The position numbers and the translations under genes were made by a program. Positions 52,185 through 62,037 of a stretch of 64,000 nt of DNA are shown here, piece after piece. This stretch comes from JBDKUD01 sp050943315 (lineage in GTDB: Bacteria; Bacillota; Syntrophomonadia; Syntrophomonadales; Syntrophomonadaceae). Under the pieces are notes generated by a model. The model worked only from the letters and a program-made list of their open reading frames with translations. It did no database searches and had not been told where the DNA came from. Where the stretch lies: NCBI GenBank assembly GCA_050943315.1, contig JBMNOY010000004.1:4289-68288 (forward strand). Direction: 5' to 3'. How positions within the stretch are numbered: position 1 is the stretch's first letter; each line of letters starts with the position of its first letter.

Positions 52185-53044
52185 TGAAACTGGGGAAAAT
52201 CGCCGGGGTTACCTTCCGCCTTAACCCGTTATTTTTTTTACTGTGTTTTGCCTACGGTTATCTGGGTTTGCTTGAGGAAGTCTTAATAATCATCGCTTCC
52301 GTTTTAATGCACGAAATTGCCCATACGGTAATGGCTCTGGTACTCAAAGTAAAAGTTGCCGAGATAGAATTACTGCCTTTTGGTGGGCAAGCTAAAATTG
52401 AAGATTTTACGGGGTTAGACCCGGAACAGGAAATATACGTTGCTATGGCCGGACCGGTATTAAGTCTGTCATTGGCAGCGGTTTTTTATTTTGGGGTATC
52501 CAAGTTAGGGAATATAGATACCCGGCTTTTCGTAACTTTCAATATTGTACTGGGCTGCTTCAATCTTCTGCCAGCTCTCCCGCTGGATGGAGGACGAGTG
52601 TTAAGGGCCATGTGCTCGACTATAGTTGGGTATAAAAAAGCTACCCAATGGGCAGCCAATTTAGGCAAGATAATTGCCCTGGTATTAATTGGGGGAGGTT
52701 CATATCTCACTTATTTGCACATCAACAACGCTAACTATGTAGTAATTGGTATTTTCCTCTACTGGGCAGCCCATCGCGAAGCCAGGTTTCTGGCCTATTC
52801 CTTTATGCGCTATCTGGTCAATAAGAAAAGTGAACTATCGCGTCAGGGTTTACTTCCCTCCCGGCAAGTAGTCAGTGAACCTCAAACCCTGGTAAAAAAA
52901 ATACTTGATTCCACCCGCCCTACCTACTATTTGATAGTGGTATTAGTTAATGAAAATCATGAGATTATTGGGATGAAGACAGAAGCGGAGCTTATTGAGT
53001 GCCTTTTTACTAAAGGTCCTCGAGCCAGGCTATGTGATTGCTAA
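52184..53044 (+). CDS. spoIVFB: Stage IV sporulation protein FB, intramembrane metalloprotease
   Basis: Site-2-protease family zinc protease that, in B. subtilis, cleaves pro-sigma-K. The 286 residues hold the HEIAH motif (near residue 44, inside a membrane helix) and the second metal motif LLPALPLDGGR (near 127-137). About six hydrophobic helices fill residues 10-200, and a C-terminal CBS-like region follows. It overlaps spoIVFA by one base. Together these genes say that the organism is, or descends from, a sporeformer; pro-sigma-K itself is not in the window. Confidence 0.9.
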   Translation: MKLGKIAGVTFRLNPLFFLLCFAYGYLGLLEEVLIIIASVLMHEIAHTVMALVLKVKVAEIELLPFGGQAKIEDFTGLDPEQEIYVAMAGPVLSLSLAAVFYFGVSKLGNIDTRLFVTFNIVLGCFNLLPALPLDGGRVLRAMCSTIVGYKKATQWAANLGKIIALVLIGGGSYLTYLHINNANYVVIGIFLYWAAHREARFLAYSFMRYLVNKKSELSRQGLLPSRQVVSEPQTLVKKILDSTRPTYYLIVVLVNENHEIIGMKTEAELIECLFTKGPRARLCDC

Positions 53045-53203
53045 GCGTCTATTCCATTGTGGTGCGTAACCGGGTGGTCTCCTACTAAAGGACTCAAGCT
53101 GCTCTATTGTACTACCCTGGTTTTCCGATGAGTTCCGGATTTGTGTTAAATCCGCCTTTTTGTGGTAAGATATTAAAGTAATTGTGACCGATGGAGGAAA
53201 ATA

Positions 53204-55042
53204 ATGAAGGACAGGCTGTTCAGAGAAATACTGCCGCGTGTATCCAAACCTGCCCGTTATTCGGGTGGGGAAGTAAACATGATTAAAAAGGATTGGGACA
53301 AGTGCCAGGCTAAAATGGTATTTGCTTTTCCCGATGTTTATGAAATTGGTATGTCTCATATTGGCCAGAAAATATTATATGGGATCGTAAATGAAACGAC
53401 CGAGCATCTCCTGGAAAGAAGTTTTGCGCCGTGGCCGGACATGGAGGCGATTATGCGGGCCGAGGGAGTACCCCTTTATTCTTTGGAATCGTTTCGCCCG
53501 CTGACTGATTTCGATGCTATTGGAATCTCCCTGCAGTATGAACTATCTATAACCAATGTGCTTAATATGCTGGATTTAGCTGGTGTACCGGTATGGTCAC
53601 GGGACCGCAGTGACAGTGACCCGCTGGTAATAGGCGGGGGGCCGGTAGTATTTAATCCTGAGCCTTATGCTGACTTTTTCGATGTTTTCTTAATTGGGGA
53701 TGGAGAAGAGGCCATTATTGATATACTTGATGCTATAGAGAGCAACCGGGGAAGAACCCGGACCGAGAAACTGAAAGAACTGGCTAAAATTGAAGGGTGT
53801 TATATACCTGCTCTATATTCGGTGGAATATAATAATGACGGCACAGTAAAAAGAATGGCGGCATTATGTGACCAAGCTCCGCCCCGGGTACGCAAACGTC
53901 TGGTAGCAGATTTAGACCAGGCTTATTACCCTGATAAACCAGTATTACCCTATATGAGTATAGTTCATGACCGGGCTGTTCTGGAAGTGATGAGGGGATG
54001 CCAGAGGGCTTGCCGGTTCTGTCATGCGGGAACAGCATACCGGCCGGTACGGGAAAGAAGTATCTCTACTTTAAAGAAACAAGCCCGGGCTCAGCTTAAA
54101 AATACCGGGTATGATGAAATATCTCTGGCTTCCTTAAGTACGCTTGACTATTCGGGGGTAAGTGAACTGGTCAAGGAACTTGTTCAGGAATACGGAGATA
54201 AAGGTATCGGAATATCACTGCCATCTTTACGGGTGGATGCTTTCTCTATAGATCTGGCCAATGAGGTGCAGAAAGTACGCAAAACAACCCTCACCCTGGC
54301 ACCGGAAGCAGGAACCCAACGACTCCGGGATGTAATAAACAAAAATGTAAGTGAAGAAGATTTATTTAAGGCGGTTGAGGCGGCTTTCCGATCGGGGTGG
54401 AAATCGGTCAAACTATACTTTATGTATGGCTTGCCCACTGAAACTGAAACAGATCTTAAAGGCACCCTGGAGCTGATAGAAAAAGTAAGAGATATTGGGA
54501 ATAAGTATTCACGCCGGCCGGTGGAGATCAGAGCTAGTCTGGCTTGTTTTGTTCCCAAAGCGCATACTCCTTTTCAGTGGCAGCCTCAGGACAGCATAGA
54601 AAAGTTAGAACAGAAAAGAAAGCTCATGCTGGCAACGCGCAGAAAAAATATAAAACTAAGTTTCCACGATAGTCAGACCAGTTTTCTGGAAGGTGTCATG
54701 GCGCGCGGAGACCGGAGGTTATCCGGGGTTATTTTTAAAGCCTGGAGTAAAGGATGTAAATTTGACAGCTGGTCAGAGTACTTCCGGTTCGATTTATGGA
54801 TGGGGGCCTTTTTGGAAAGCGGAATTGATCCTTATTTTTATGTGAATAGGCTGCGTAACTATGATGAAGTCTTTCCCTGGGATTTCATTGATACCGGGGT
54901 AAGCAAAGCTTATCTGCGCTTGGAGAATGAAAAAGCTCTGCGAGGAGAGAGCACTCCTGATTGCCGCATAGAAGGTTGTGCCGGTTGTGGAATATGCCAG
55001 CATTTTGAAGTTGATCTGGATATTAAACACCGGGCTGATTAA
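53204..55042 (+). CDS. B12-binding-type radical SAM protein (TIGR03960-like)
   Basis: Unknown reaction. The 612 residues show a divergent cobalamin-binding-like N-terminal domain (about 35-200; IGISLQYELS and VIGGGPVVFNPEP), then a radical SAM core with Cys266, Cys270, Cys273 (GCQRACRFCHAG) and the usual EISLASLSTLDYSG and PEAGTQRLR barrel motifs. Near the C-terminus is an extra Cys cluster (CRIEGCAGCGICQ). Known Clostridia have this protein next to a DUF2344 partner and RNase G, as here. A role in RNA or ribosome modification is suggested only by that context. Confidence 0.88.
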   Translation: MKDRLFREILPRVSKPARYSGGEVNMIKKDWDKCQAKMVFAFPDVYEIGMSHIGQKILYGIVNETTEHLLERSFAPWPDMEAIMRAEGVPLYSLESFRPLTDFDAIGISLQYELSITNVLNMLDLAGVPVWSRDRSDSDPLVIGGGPVVFNPEPYADFFDVFLIGDGEEAIIDILDAIESNRGRTRTEKLKELAKIEGCYIPALYSVEYNNDGTVKRMAALCDQAPPRVRKRLVADLDQAYYPDKPVLPYMSIVHDRAVLEVMRGCQRACRFCHAGTAYRPVRERSISTLKKQARAQLKNTGYDEISLASLSTLDYSGVSELVKELVQEYGDKGIGISLPSLRVDAFSIDLANEVQKVRKTTLTLAPEAGTQRLRDVINKNVSEEDLFKAVEAAFRSGWKSVKLYFMYGLPTETETDLKGTLELIEKVRDIGNKYSRRPVEIRASLACFVPKAHTPFQWQPQDSIEKLEQKRKLMLATRRKNIKLSFHDSQTSFLEGVMARGDRRLSGVIFKAWSKGCKFDSWSEYFRFDLWMGAFLESGIDPYFYVNRLRNYDEVFPWDFIDTGVSKAYLRLENEKALRGESTPDCRIEGCAGCGICQHFEVDLDIKHRAD

Positions 55043-55064
55043 AGTTAAATGATTTAAGAAAATA

Positions 55065-55090
55065 GAATTCAACACAGATTGACACCGATT
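55065..55090 (+). repeat. Dispersed 'AACACAGAT' repeat, copy 3
   Basis: Begins GAATTCAACACAGATTGACA and continues CCGATT. The first 16 bases are identical to copy 2 (minus strand, 4981-5003). It lies in the intergenic region between the radical SAM gene and its DUF2344 partner. Confidence 0.65.
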
Positions 55091-55244
55091 TGCCTATGAA
55101 GCACACCCATTTATTAATCGTTAAGTTCCACGAACCATACCTGATATTGATTAAGTTGTCGGGAACCGGCGGTTAAGGGGGAAAATCTCTGTGTATAGGC
55201 AGCAGAAGTTTTGTGTTGAATTTAGCTTTAAGGAGGTTTATATA

Positions 55245-55910
55245 TTGCATCTTCGGGTTGAATACCGGGTTGGACCGGACTTAAAGTTTCTGGCTAACCT
55301 GGATATGATGCATGTTATCGAAAGGGCTCTGAGACGGGCCGAGATTCCCTACGCTTTAACCGAAGGCTTTAATCCGCATATTAAAATCGCCATGGGTACA
55401 GTACTGCCGGTAGGGCTATGGGGTGAGAAAGAGTATTTTGACCTGGAGTTGCAAGAAGATATCGACTGCGAAGAATTTCTGCTGCGAATGAATAAGACTC
55501 TTCCTGCCGGAATGGACTTCAACAAATGTATGCAGATCGATGCCGGTACCCCGGCACTGATGAAAGAAATAGCCGCAGCCGACTATTGCTATGTAATCCG
55601 GGGTAATAACCTGCCTCTGGGAAATGTGAAAGACCTGCTGTTTGAAAAGCACTTGATGGTCAAGAGCCGGGGAAAGAAAAAAGATGTTGAGAAGGATTTA
55701 CGTCCCGGTTTGTATAAAATAGAAACAATGCAGCAAAAAGATGCGGGTATCATAAAAGTACGGGTAGCGGTGGGTGAGCCATTGAACGTAAGATATGATG
55801 AAGTGATACAGCTCTTTGAGACCTGTAATATTTCTGCGCAAACTATTATTGATATCTACCGGTGTGCTAACTATATCTTGTCAGGTAATAATTTCTTGCC
55901 ACCTGTATAG
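55245..55910 (+). CDS. DUF2344 (TIGR03936) partner of the radical SAM protein
   Basis: Unknown function, 221 residues. TTG is chosen because AAGGAGG ends eight bases before it and gives the family N-terminus LRVEYRVGPDLKFLANLDMM; an upstream ATG lies before that RBS. The motif FNPHIKIAMGTVLPVGLWGE is typical. In some bacteria this domain is fused to the TIGR03960 radical SAM protein, which supports a functional pair. Rng follows on the same strand. Confidence 0.88.
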   Translation: MHLRVEYRVGPDLKFLANLDMMHVIERALRRAEIPYALTEGFNPHIKIAMGTVLPVGLWGEKEYFDLELQEDIDCEEFLLRMNKTLPAGMDFNKCMQIDAGTPALMKEIAAADYCYVIRGNNLPLGNVKDLLFEKHLMVKSRGKKKDVEKDLRPGLYKIETMQQKDAGIIKVRVAVGEPLNVRYDEVIQLFETCNISAQTIIDIYRCANYILSGNNFLPPV

Positions 55911-55991
55911 CGTTTTGCCTGCTGAACCGGGCCAAGGAAAACTGACCCGTGGGTTAACCCCTGTTAATAAACATTGGAGCTGGTGACTGTT

Positions 55992-57416
55992 GTGGTTCGC
56001 GATATAATTGCTGAGATATATCCCTGGGAATCCCGGGTGGCTATCGTTGAAGACGACCGCCTGGCGGAAGTATTCTGGGCCAATCAGGATGAAAATGTAG
56101 GAAATATTTATAAAGGTAAGGTTAAAGATATTTTGCCCGGCCTTTCCTGTGCTTTTGTGGACATTGGACTGACTAAAAATGCATTTCTGTTTGCCGGGGA
56201 CATAATGAGACCCCGTAAAAAGAGAGGGGCAGATATCGCTGAGCTTTTAAAGAGTGGGGAGGATGTCCTGGTACAGGTCAAGAAGGAGGCCTTTTCAGAA
56301 AAGGGTGCCCGTGTGACTGGTGATATAACTATACCCGGACGTCTTCTGGTCCTCTTGCCCTTTCAAAACGAAGTTTCCATATCGCGCAAGATTACGGACA
56401 ATCCCCGCAGAGATTATCTGAAAAATCTTATCGCTGATTATAAGCCGCATGATACTGGAATTATACTGCGAACTGCCTGTACCCAGGCTGAGGATTCAGA
56501 AATAATATCCGAATTGGACGAATTGTTGGCTGTATGGGCTGAGGTACAGAAACGCTATCAGCACAGTAAAGCACCCAGTTTAATTTACGAAGATATTGAT
56601 GTTATGGAGAGAACCCTGCGGGACTATTTAGATAGTAATGTTCGCCGCCTGGTAATAAATAATGAAAAACTAATGAAGAAAATTATCGCCTTCCTCAACA
56701 GTAAAAATATCCGCTATGATTTTGATGTGCAATATGTTGAAGGTGATTTATTTGAAAAATCCGGGCTGGAAAAAGATATCCGGCGGGCCATAAAACGCAA
56801 GGTATGGTTAAAAAACGGGGGGTATTTAATATTTGATGAAACTGAAGCCATGACTGTAATAGATGTTAACAGTGGAAAATTCACCGGCCACAATAATTTT
56901 GAAGATACAGTTTTCAAATTAAATATGGAAGCAGCCGTTGAAATACCAAGGCAGCTCAGGCTACGAAGCGTGGGCGGAATTATTCTTATTGATTTTATAG
57001 ATATGAAGGATAAGGAAAACGAAAAAGAGGTCATAGCTACCCTAAAAAGAGAGCTGGAAAAAGATAAAGCCCATACCCGTATTATAGGTATGACCGGCTT
57101 GGGATTTTTGGAGATGACCAGAAAAAAATCCCGCTATGGAATATCGGAATTTTTCACCGAAGATTGTAATGCGTGTCAGGGGCGCGGGCACATTTTTAAT
57201 ATGTACGCCATGACCTGTGAAGTGAAACGCAAATTGGTTAACATGGGCTATCTGGAGAACGGTACCCTGGTTTGTGAAGCCCATCCGCGGCTCATAAATG
57301 CTATTAGTGAAGATGAAAAGAATCTGGAGTATATTCGTAAAAGGACCAAAAAGAATATAAAGTTGGTTCCTAATCCTAAGATGGGACAGGTTGAGTATAA
57401 TTTATATTCTGAATAG
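55992..57416 (+). CDS. rng: Ribonuclease G/E
   Basis: Endoribonuclease for rRNA maturation and mRNA decay. The GTG used gives VVRDIIAEI, the family N-terminus, and has GGTGA five bases upstream; a TTG six codons earlier has no RBS. The 474 residues contain an S1 RNA-binding domain (about 33-105), the RNase-H-like and DNase-I-like catalytic regions with catalytic aspartates in IFDETEAMTVIDVNSG and ILIDFIDM, and the zinc-link CNACQGRGH. Proximity to rplU-prp-rpmA is conserved widely. Confidence 0.93.
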   Translation: MVRDIIAEIYPWESRVAIVEDDRLAEVFWANQDENVGNIYKGKVKDILPGLSCAFVDIGLTKNAFLFAGDIMRPRKKRGADIAELLKSGEDVLVQVKKEAFSEKGARVTGDITIPGRLLVLLPFQNEVSISRKITDNPRRDYLKNLIADYKPHDTGIILRTACTQAEDSEIISELDELLAVWAEVQKRYQHSKAPSLIYEDIDVMERTLRDYLDSNVRRLVINNEKLMKKIIAFLNSKNIRYDFDVQYVEGDLFEKSGLEKDIRRAIKRKVWLKNGGYLIFDETEAMTVIDVNSGKFTGHNNFEDTVFKLNMEAAVEIPRQLRLRSVGGIILIDFIDMKDKENEKEVIATLKRELEKDKAHTRIIGMTGLGFLEMTRKKSRYGISEFFTEDCNACQGRGHIFNMYAMTCEVKRKLVNMGYLENGTLVCEAHPRLINAISEDEKNLEYIRKRTKKNIKLVPNPKMGQVEYNLYSE

Positions 57417-57423
57417 GCTGTTC

Positions 57424-57452
57424 TTGACTTAAGATTCTATATGTGTTAAGTT
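57424..57452 (+). promoter_or_regulatory. Possible promoter of rplU-prp-rpmA
   Basis: TTGACT, 17-bp spacer and a weak -10 TAAGTT, right after the rng stop codon. Confidence 0.4.
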
Positions 57453-57547
57453 CTTATTTGGGTTGCACGTTTTTGCAACCGCACGGTTCAGGTTAACAAA
57501 AGGAATAATCCTACCTGGTTACCGGCGAGTCTGAAAAATGTGGAGGT
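57453..57547 (+). promoter_or_regulatory. Probable L21 leader RNA
   Basis: A leader of about 95 bases before rplU contains a strong hairpin GGTTGCA-CGTTTT-TGCAACC (57461-57480) and further G/C-rich segments. Autoregulatory L21 leaders are known in Firmicutes at exactly this place; I infer membership from position and the stem and did not match the consensus. Confidence 0.45.
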
Positions 57548-57553
57548 GTGAAG

Positions 57554-57868
57554 ATGTACGCAGTAATTCAAACAGGTGGCAAGCAGTACAAGGTTAGTGA
57601 AGGTGATGTTTTAAAGGTTGAGAAACTTAAGGCAGAACCGGGAGAAAAACTGGTTTTGGATCAAGTGCTTATGATTAATAGTGACGACGGAAGTGTTAAA
57701 GTAGGAACCCCGCTCGTCGCCGGGGCAAAAATAACAGCTGAAGTTATTGAGCAGGGAAAGCACAAAAAGATTATTGTTTTCAAGTATAAGAGGAGAAAAA
57801 ATTACCGTAAGAAACAGGGTCATAGACAGGCTTATACGAAGATTAAAATAGAGAAGATCGAGGGTTAA
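57554..57868 (+). CDS. rplU: 50S ribosomal protein L21
   Basis: The ATG with GGAGG seven bases upstream is used (104 residues), in preference to a GTG overlapping the RBS. Family signatures are [18 protein letters not shown] at the N-terminus and the basic [16 protein letters not shown] near the C-terminus, which contacts 23S rRNA. It shares one base with prp in TAATG. Confidence 0.97.
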   Translation: MYAVIQTGGKQYKVSEGDVLKVEKLKAEPGEKLVLDQVLMINSDDGSVKVGTPLVAGAKITAEVIEQGKHKKIIVFKYKRRKNYRKKQGHRQAYTKIKIEKIEG

Positions 57869-58197
57869 TGGTTGAGATAACTATTAATTACCAGGATAAA
57901 CGAATTATTTCATTTGAAGTTAATGGCCATGCCGGTTACGCACCCCCTGGGCAAGATATTTATTGTGCCGGTGTTTCGGCCGTGACTCAGACAGCTTTAC
58001 TCGGGTTGCTTAAGCATTTGAGCCATAAGCCGGTTTTTAGTGCGGCCAAAGGTAACCTGACACTAAAATTGCCGGATGCTTTAAACCCGGAAGAAAAAGA
58101 GAAAGCACAAATTATTTTATCCACCATGGAGACAGGTTTACTCTCCATGCAGGAAGCATATGGTGAATTTATTCGAGTTAAGATCAGGAGGTGTTAA
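57868..58197 (+). CDS. prp: Ribosomal-processing cysteine protease Prp
   Basis: YsxB-family protease which removes the N-terminal extension of L27 in Firmicutes and relatives. The 109 residues keep the catalytic pair His21 and Cys33 in [16 protein letters not shown]. The gene lies between rplU and rpmA, the standard location. Its probable substrate is encoded directly downstream and carries the expected extension. Confidence 0.94.
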   Translation: MVEITINYQDKRIISFEVNGHAGYAPPGQDIYCAGVSAVTQTALLGLLKHLSHKPVFSAAKGNLTLKLPDALNPEEKEKAQIILSTMETGLLSMQEAYGEFIRVKIRRC

Positions 58198-58199
58198 TG

Positions 58200-58496
58200 A
58201 TGTTCAGATTTGATTTACAGCTTTTTGCCCATAAAAAGGGTGTTGGTAGTACCAGAAATGGTAGAGACAGCGAATCCAAAAGACTGGGTATTAAGAAGTA
58301 TGATGGTGAAGTAGTAAGATCCGGCAATATATTAGTAAGACAAAGAGGAACAAAGATTCATCCCGGTAATAACGTAATGATTGGCGGAGATGATACTCTG
58401 TTTGCGGTAGTGGATGGTAAAGTCAAATATGAAAGAAAAGGTAAAGATCGCAAGCAGGTTAGCGTATATCCGATAGAAGAAGCCGTAACTATGTAA
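58200..58496 (+). CDS. rpmA: 50S ribosomal protein L27 with cleavable N-terminal extension
   Basis: The second of two adjacent ATGs is chosen (AGGAGG eight bases upstream). The 98-residue product begins [18 protein letters not shown]; mature L27 would start at AHKKG after cleavage behind LQLF by Prp. In Staphylococcus the cleaved sequence ends LQFF, so this site has Leu in place of the first Phe. The [11 protein letters not shown] stretch is the L27 signature. Confidence 0.96.
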   Translation: MFRFDLQLFAHKKGVGSTRNGRDSESKRLGIKKYDGEVVRSGNILVRQRGTKIHPGNNVMIGGDDTLFAVVDGKVKYERKGKDRKQVSVYPIEEAVTM

Positions 58497-58521
58497 TTTG
58501 AATTTAATAGTAAATAAACTC

Positions 58522-58559
58522 AAACGGGATAGGCTTTAACAAGTTTATCCCGTTTTTTT
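58522..58559 (+). terminator. Terminator of rplU-prp-rpmA
   Basis: AAACGGGATA and TATCCCGTTT arms around a 14-base loop, followed by TTTT. Confidence 0.9.
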
Positions 58560-58622
58560 CCGTGGGCATTATTCCGTAATCGGCCAGTAGCTGATAATGG
58601 GGCCTTATAGAAAGGAATATAT

Positions 58623-60473
58623 ATGGACTTTTTACCGGTTAACAAAGCCGACCTCGCCAAGCGGGGATGGGACGAAGTGGATATTATTATTGTCAGCGCC
58701 GATGCTTATGTAGATCACCCGGCCTGGGCAGCTGCTATTCTGGGAAGATTTTTGGAGTCCCGGGGCTACCGGGTAGGTGTCATTGCTCAACCTGGCTGGC
58801 GAAGCCTGGAGGATATATGCCGCCTGGGAAAACCGCGGCTTTTTTTTGCTATTTCCGGGGGTAATATGGATAGCATGGTTAACCATTACACGGCTGATAA
58901 GAAGAGGAGACATAAGGACCTGTACTCTCCCGGTGGTCAAACTGGACTTAGGCCTGACCGGCCTACTATTGTGTACGCTAATCTGGTCCGCCGGGCATAT
59001 CCGCAGGTACCTATCGTGATTGGTGGGATAGAAGCCAGTTTGCGGCGCTTAGCTCATTATGATTATTGGAGCAATAAGGTGCGCCGTTCTATACTTATGG
59101 ACAGCAGGGCAGATCTGCTGGTTTATGGCATGGGCGAATATAGTTTGCTGGAAATAGCCGCCCGGCTGCAAAATGGCGAGGATATAGGCTTTATTCGTAA
59201 TTTGCGGGGAACCTGCTATGTTGCCCCAAAGCCCAACCAACACGCCCTAAAACTACCTTCATATGAGGAAATAGCCGCTGACCGGCAGGCTTTTGCCCAG
59301 GCTACCAGAATAATATACGAAGAGCTTAACCCTTATTGTGCGCGTCCTCTGGCCCAGAAACACGGCAATAACTGGGTGATACAAAACCCGCCGGCCATGC
59401 CCTTGTCGACCCGGCAATTGGATGACATTTATAAGGTGCCATTTACACGCCGCTTTCATCCTATGTACACAAGCCGTGGAGGAGTACCAGGCTTAAACCC
59501 GGTTCAGTTTTCTATAGTTAGCCATCGTGGATGCTTTGGCGGATGTGCCTTTTGTTCGATAGGTTTGCATCAGGGAAAGTTTATACAACAACGCAGCATG
59601 CAGTCCATAGTTGATGAAGCTGGTGCTTTGGCAAACCATGCGGATTTCAAGGGGACCATTCCTGATGTTGGTGCTCCCTCGGCAAATATGTACGGGCTTA
59701 AGGGAATTGCCCAGGATAAATGTCGTAAGTGTCGCCGTATTAGTTGTCTATTCCCCGGGGTATGTAAAAATCTTAACACCGACCATTCCCCATCCGTTAA
59801 GTTGTGGCAGCGCTTACGTGCTATTAAAGGAATCAAACATATCTTTGTTTCTTCCGGTATCCGCTATGATTTAATTCTAAGGGATATATCAGGCAACTAT
59901 TTGCGGGATCTATGCCGCTACCATACCGGGGGTCAACTTAAGATAGCACCCGAGCATATTTCTGACCGGGTGACTAACATCATGCGCAAACCGGGCAAAA
60001 AAGAATATATAAAATTTATTCAAAAATTTTACGCGGTCAACCAGAAATTAGGCAGGGAGCAATACATTATACCCTATTTTATTTCTGCCCATCCGGGCTG
60101 CAGTCTGCAGGATACGGTTGAATTAGCCGAATTTGTGCGTGATTACCTGCAGTACTATCCGGAACAGGTGCAAAACTTTACCCCTACCCCTATGACTATT
60201 TCTACCTGTATGTATTTTAGCGGGCTTGACCCGGTAAACGGCACAGCAGTTTATGTCCCTCGTGAGGAGAAGGAACGTAAATGGCAGAGAGCCCTGCTGC
60301 AATACCGCAGCAAAAACAATAAAAGCCTGGTGCGGGAGGCATTGCGCGTTTGCCACCGGGAGGATCTGATAGGTTCTTCACCCCGGGCTCTGGTAAATTC
60401 AGATACGGTTGCAACCAACAGCAGCAGAAAACACCGGTGGGCAGGTAAAAAACCTAAGCCCGACAAAGGCTAA
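58623..60473 (+). CDS. YgiQ family radical SAM protein
   Basis: Widely conserved protein of unknown reaction. The 616 residues have an N-terminal YgiQ domain with FAISGGNMDSMVNHYTADKK (75-94) and GGIEASLRR, and a radical SAM core with Cys304, Cys308, Cys311 (GCFGGCAFCSIG). The second Cys-rich group (CRKCRRISCLFPGVCKNL) probably binds another metal or cluster. The C-terminus is basic. It is a single gene with GAAAGGA RBS and its own terminator. Confidence 0.9.
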   Translation: MDFLPVNKADLAKRGWDEVDIIIVSADAYVDHPAWAAAILGRFLESRGYRVGVIAQPGWRSLEDICRLGKPRLFFAISGGNMDSMVNHYTADKKRRHKDLYSPGGQTGLRPDRPTIVYANLVRRAYPQVPIVIGGIEASLRRLAHYDYWSNKVRRSILMDSRADLLVYGMGEYSLLEIAARLQNGEDIGFIRNLRGTCYVAPKPNQHALKLPSYEEIAADRQAFAQATRIIYEELNPYCARPLAQKHGNNWVIQNPPAMPLSTRQLDDIYKVPFTRRFHPMYTSRGGVPGLNPVQFSIVSHRGCFGGCAFCSIGLHQGKFIQQRSMQSIVDEAGALANHADFKGTIPDVGAPSANMYGLKGIAQDKCRKCRRISCLFPGVCKNLNTDHSPSVKLWQRLRAIKGIKHIFVSSGIRYDLILRDISGNYLRDLCRYHTGGQLKIAPEHISDRVTNIMRKPGKKEYIKFIQKFYAVNQKLGREQYIIPYFISAHPGCSLQDTVELAEFVRDYLQYYPEQVQNFTPTPMTISTCMYFSGLDPVNGTAVYVPREEKERKWQRALLQYRSKNNKSLVREALRVCHREDLIGSSPRALVNSDTVATNSSRKHRWAGKKPKPDKG

Positions 60474-60514
60474 TTACCCATACCTGCCGTAGGGTTACTG
60501 TCTATCATAATCAA

Positions 60515-60541
60515 GCCCCCTTAAAGGGGCCTATTTTTTTT
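60515..60541 (+). terminator. Terminator of the YgiQ-type gene
   Basis: GCCCC-(C)TTAAA-GGGGC followed by CTATTTTTTTT. Confidence 0.85.
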
Positions 60542-60651
60542 CCTTAATTTACTTAAAGGTTTAGAAGGTTGTTGAGGCTAATATTAAAATATACGTATAA
60601 TTTTCGACAACTTTCTTTCACAGGGAATTTAAAAGGTTTGGAGAAAAGTTT

Positions 60652-62019
60652 ATGATAGACAAAGACGACACCATCTGCTATGAAAAAATGTTGACTGCAC
60701 TTACTGCCCGGGCCCGGGAGTGCAGCTATGTAAATCCGCAGCTATATGACAAGTATTTAGTTAAACGAGGACTGCGGGATATTGACGGAAGAGGTGTGCT
60801 GGTAGGGTTAACAGAAATTGGGGAAGTGCATTCCTATATAATAGATGAAAATGAGATGATTCCGGTTCCCGGCCGGCTAATGTACCGGGGCATAGATGTC
60901 CGGGATATTGTTAACGGTTTTATAGCTGAGGACCGTTTTGGTTTTGAAGAAACCTGCTATCTGCTGTTGTTTGGAGAGCTTCCTGGCCAAAATGAGCTTG
61001 CCCGGTTTAGAAAAATTCTGGCCAGGAATCAAAAACTGCCCGAAGACTTTGCCCGGGACATGATATTAAAAGCACCCAGCAAGGACATAATGAATGTTAT
61101 GGCCAGAAGTGTACTGGCTTTATACAGCTTTGATGAACATGCCGACGATACCTCCCTGGAAAATGTACTAAAACAGTGCTTGCGGCTGATTGCCTGTTTC
61201 CCTTCTCTGGCAGTCTATGGTTATCATGCCTTTTCCCATTACCATGGCAATAACAGTCTTTATTTACACTGTCCCCAGGCGGATTTGAGCATTGCGGAAA
61301 ATATTTTGCATATGCTCCGGCCGGATTGTAAGTATACCAGAATGGAAGCCAAATTATTGGACCTGGCCCTGGTTCTCCATGCCGAACATGGCGGTGGCAA
61401 TAATTCGTCCTTCGTGACCCATGTTACCACCTCCTCGGGGACGGATACTTATGCTGTAATTGCGGCAGCCCTGGGTTCGCTCAAAGGTCCTCGCCATGGG
61501 GGAGCCAATATCAAAGTTGTGCAGATGTTTGAAGATATGAAACAACAGGTAAAAGACTGGGAGGATGAACAAGAAATCGAGTCTTATCTTCTCCGCTTGC
61601 TTAACCGAGAGGCTTTTGACAAGACCGGTATTATTTATGGGGTTGGACATGCGGTTTACTCTATATCCGACCCCCGGGCGGTTATAATGAGGGAACATGT
61701 GGCTAAACTGGTCAGGGAAAAAGGACGGGAAGATGAGTTTCAACTGTATTTAAAAGTAGAGAAATTAGCTCCCCAGGTAATAGCCAAAGTACGCCGAATG
61801 TATAAAGGTGTTAGTGTTAATGTTGATTTTTACTCGGGATTAATATATAGTATGCTGGATATTCCACCGGAATTATATACACCTCTGTTTGCCATTGCCA
61901 GAATCGTAGGCTGGAGTGCTCACCGTATTGAAGAGCTTGTAAATGCCGGTAAAATAATCCGGCCAGCCTATAAAAGCGTATCCCGCCGCAGGGATTATGT
62001 GCCCATGGCAGAGCGATGA
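60652..62019 (+). CDS. Citrate synthase (Si-type family)
   Basis: Condenses acetyl-CoA and oxaloacetate. The 455 residues contain the catalytic His246 (LHAEHGGGN), His333 (GVGHAVY) and Asp392 (NVDFYSG), and the PGRLMYRGIDV entry motif. The length is a little above the usual 370-430 because of an N-terminal extension of about 55 residues. In an anaerobe this would serve glutamate synthesis rather than a full cycle; isocitrate dehydrogenase and aconitase are not visible. A 2-methylcitrate synthase role cannot be excluded. Confidence 0.9.
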   Translation: MIDKDDTICYEKMLTALTARARECSYVNPQLYDKYLVKRGLRDIDGRGVLVGLTEIGEVHSYIIDENEMIPVPGRLMYRGIDVRDIVNGFIAEDRFGFEETCYLLLFGELPGQNELARFRKILARNQKLPEDFARDMILKAPSKDIMNVMARSVLALYSFDEHADDTSLENVLKQCLRLIACFPSLAVYGYHAFSHYHGNNSLYLHCPQADLSIAENILHMLRPDCKYTRMEAKLLDLALVLHAEHGGGNNSSFVTHVTTSSGTDTYAVIAAALGSLKGPRHGGANIKVVQMFEDMKQQVKDWEDEQEIESYLLRLLNREAFDKTGIIYGVGHAVYSISDPRAVIMREHVAKLVREKGREDEFQLYLKVEKLAPQVIAKVRRMYKGVSVNVDFYSGLIYSMLDIPPELYTPLFAIARIVGWSAHRIEELVNAGKIIRPAYKSVSRRRDYVPMAER

Positions 62020-62037
62020 TTACTGCCGGGCCTAACT

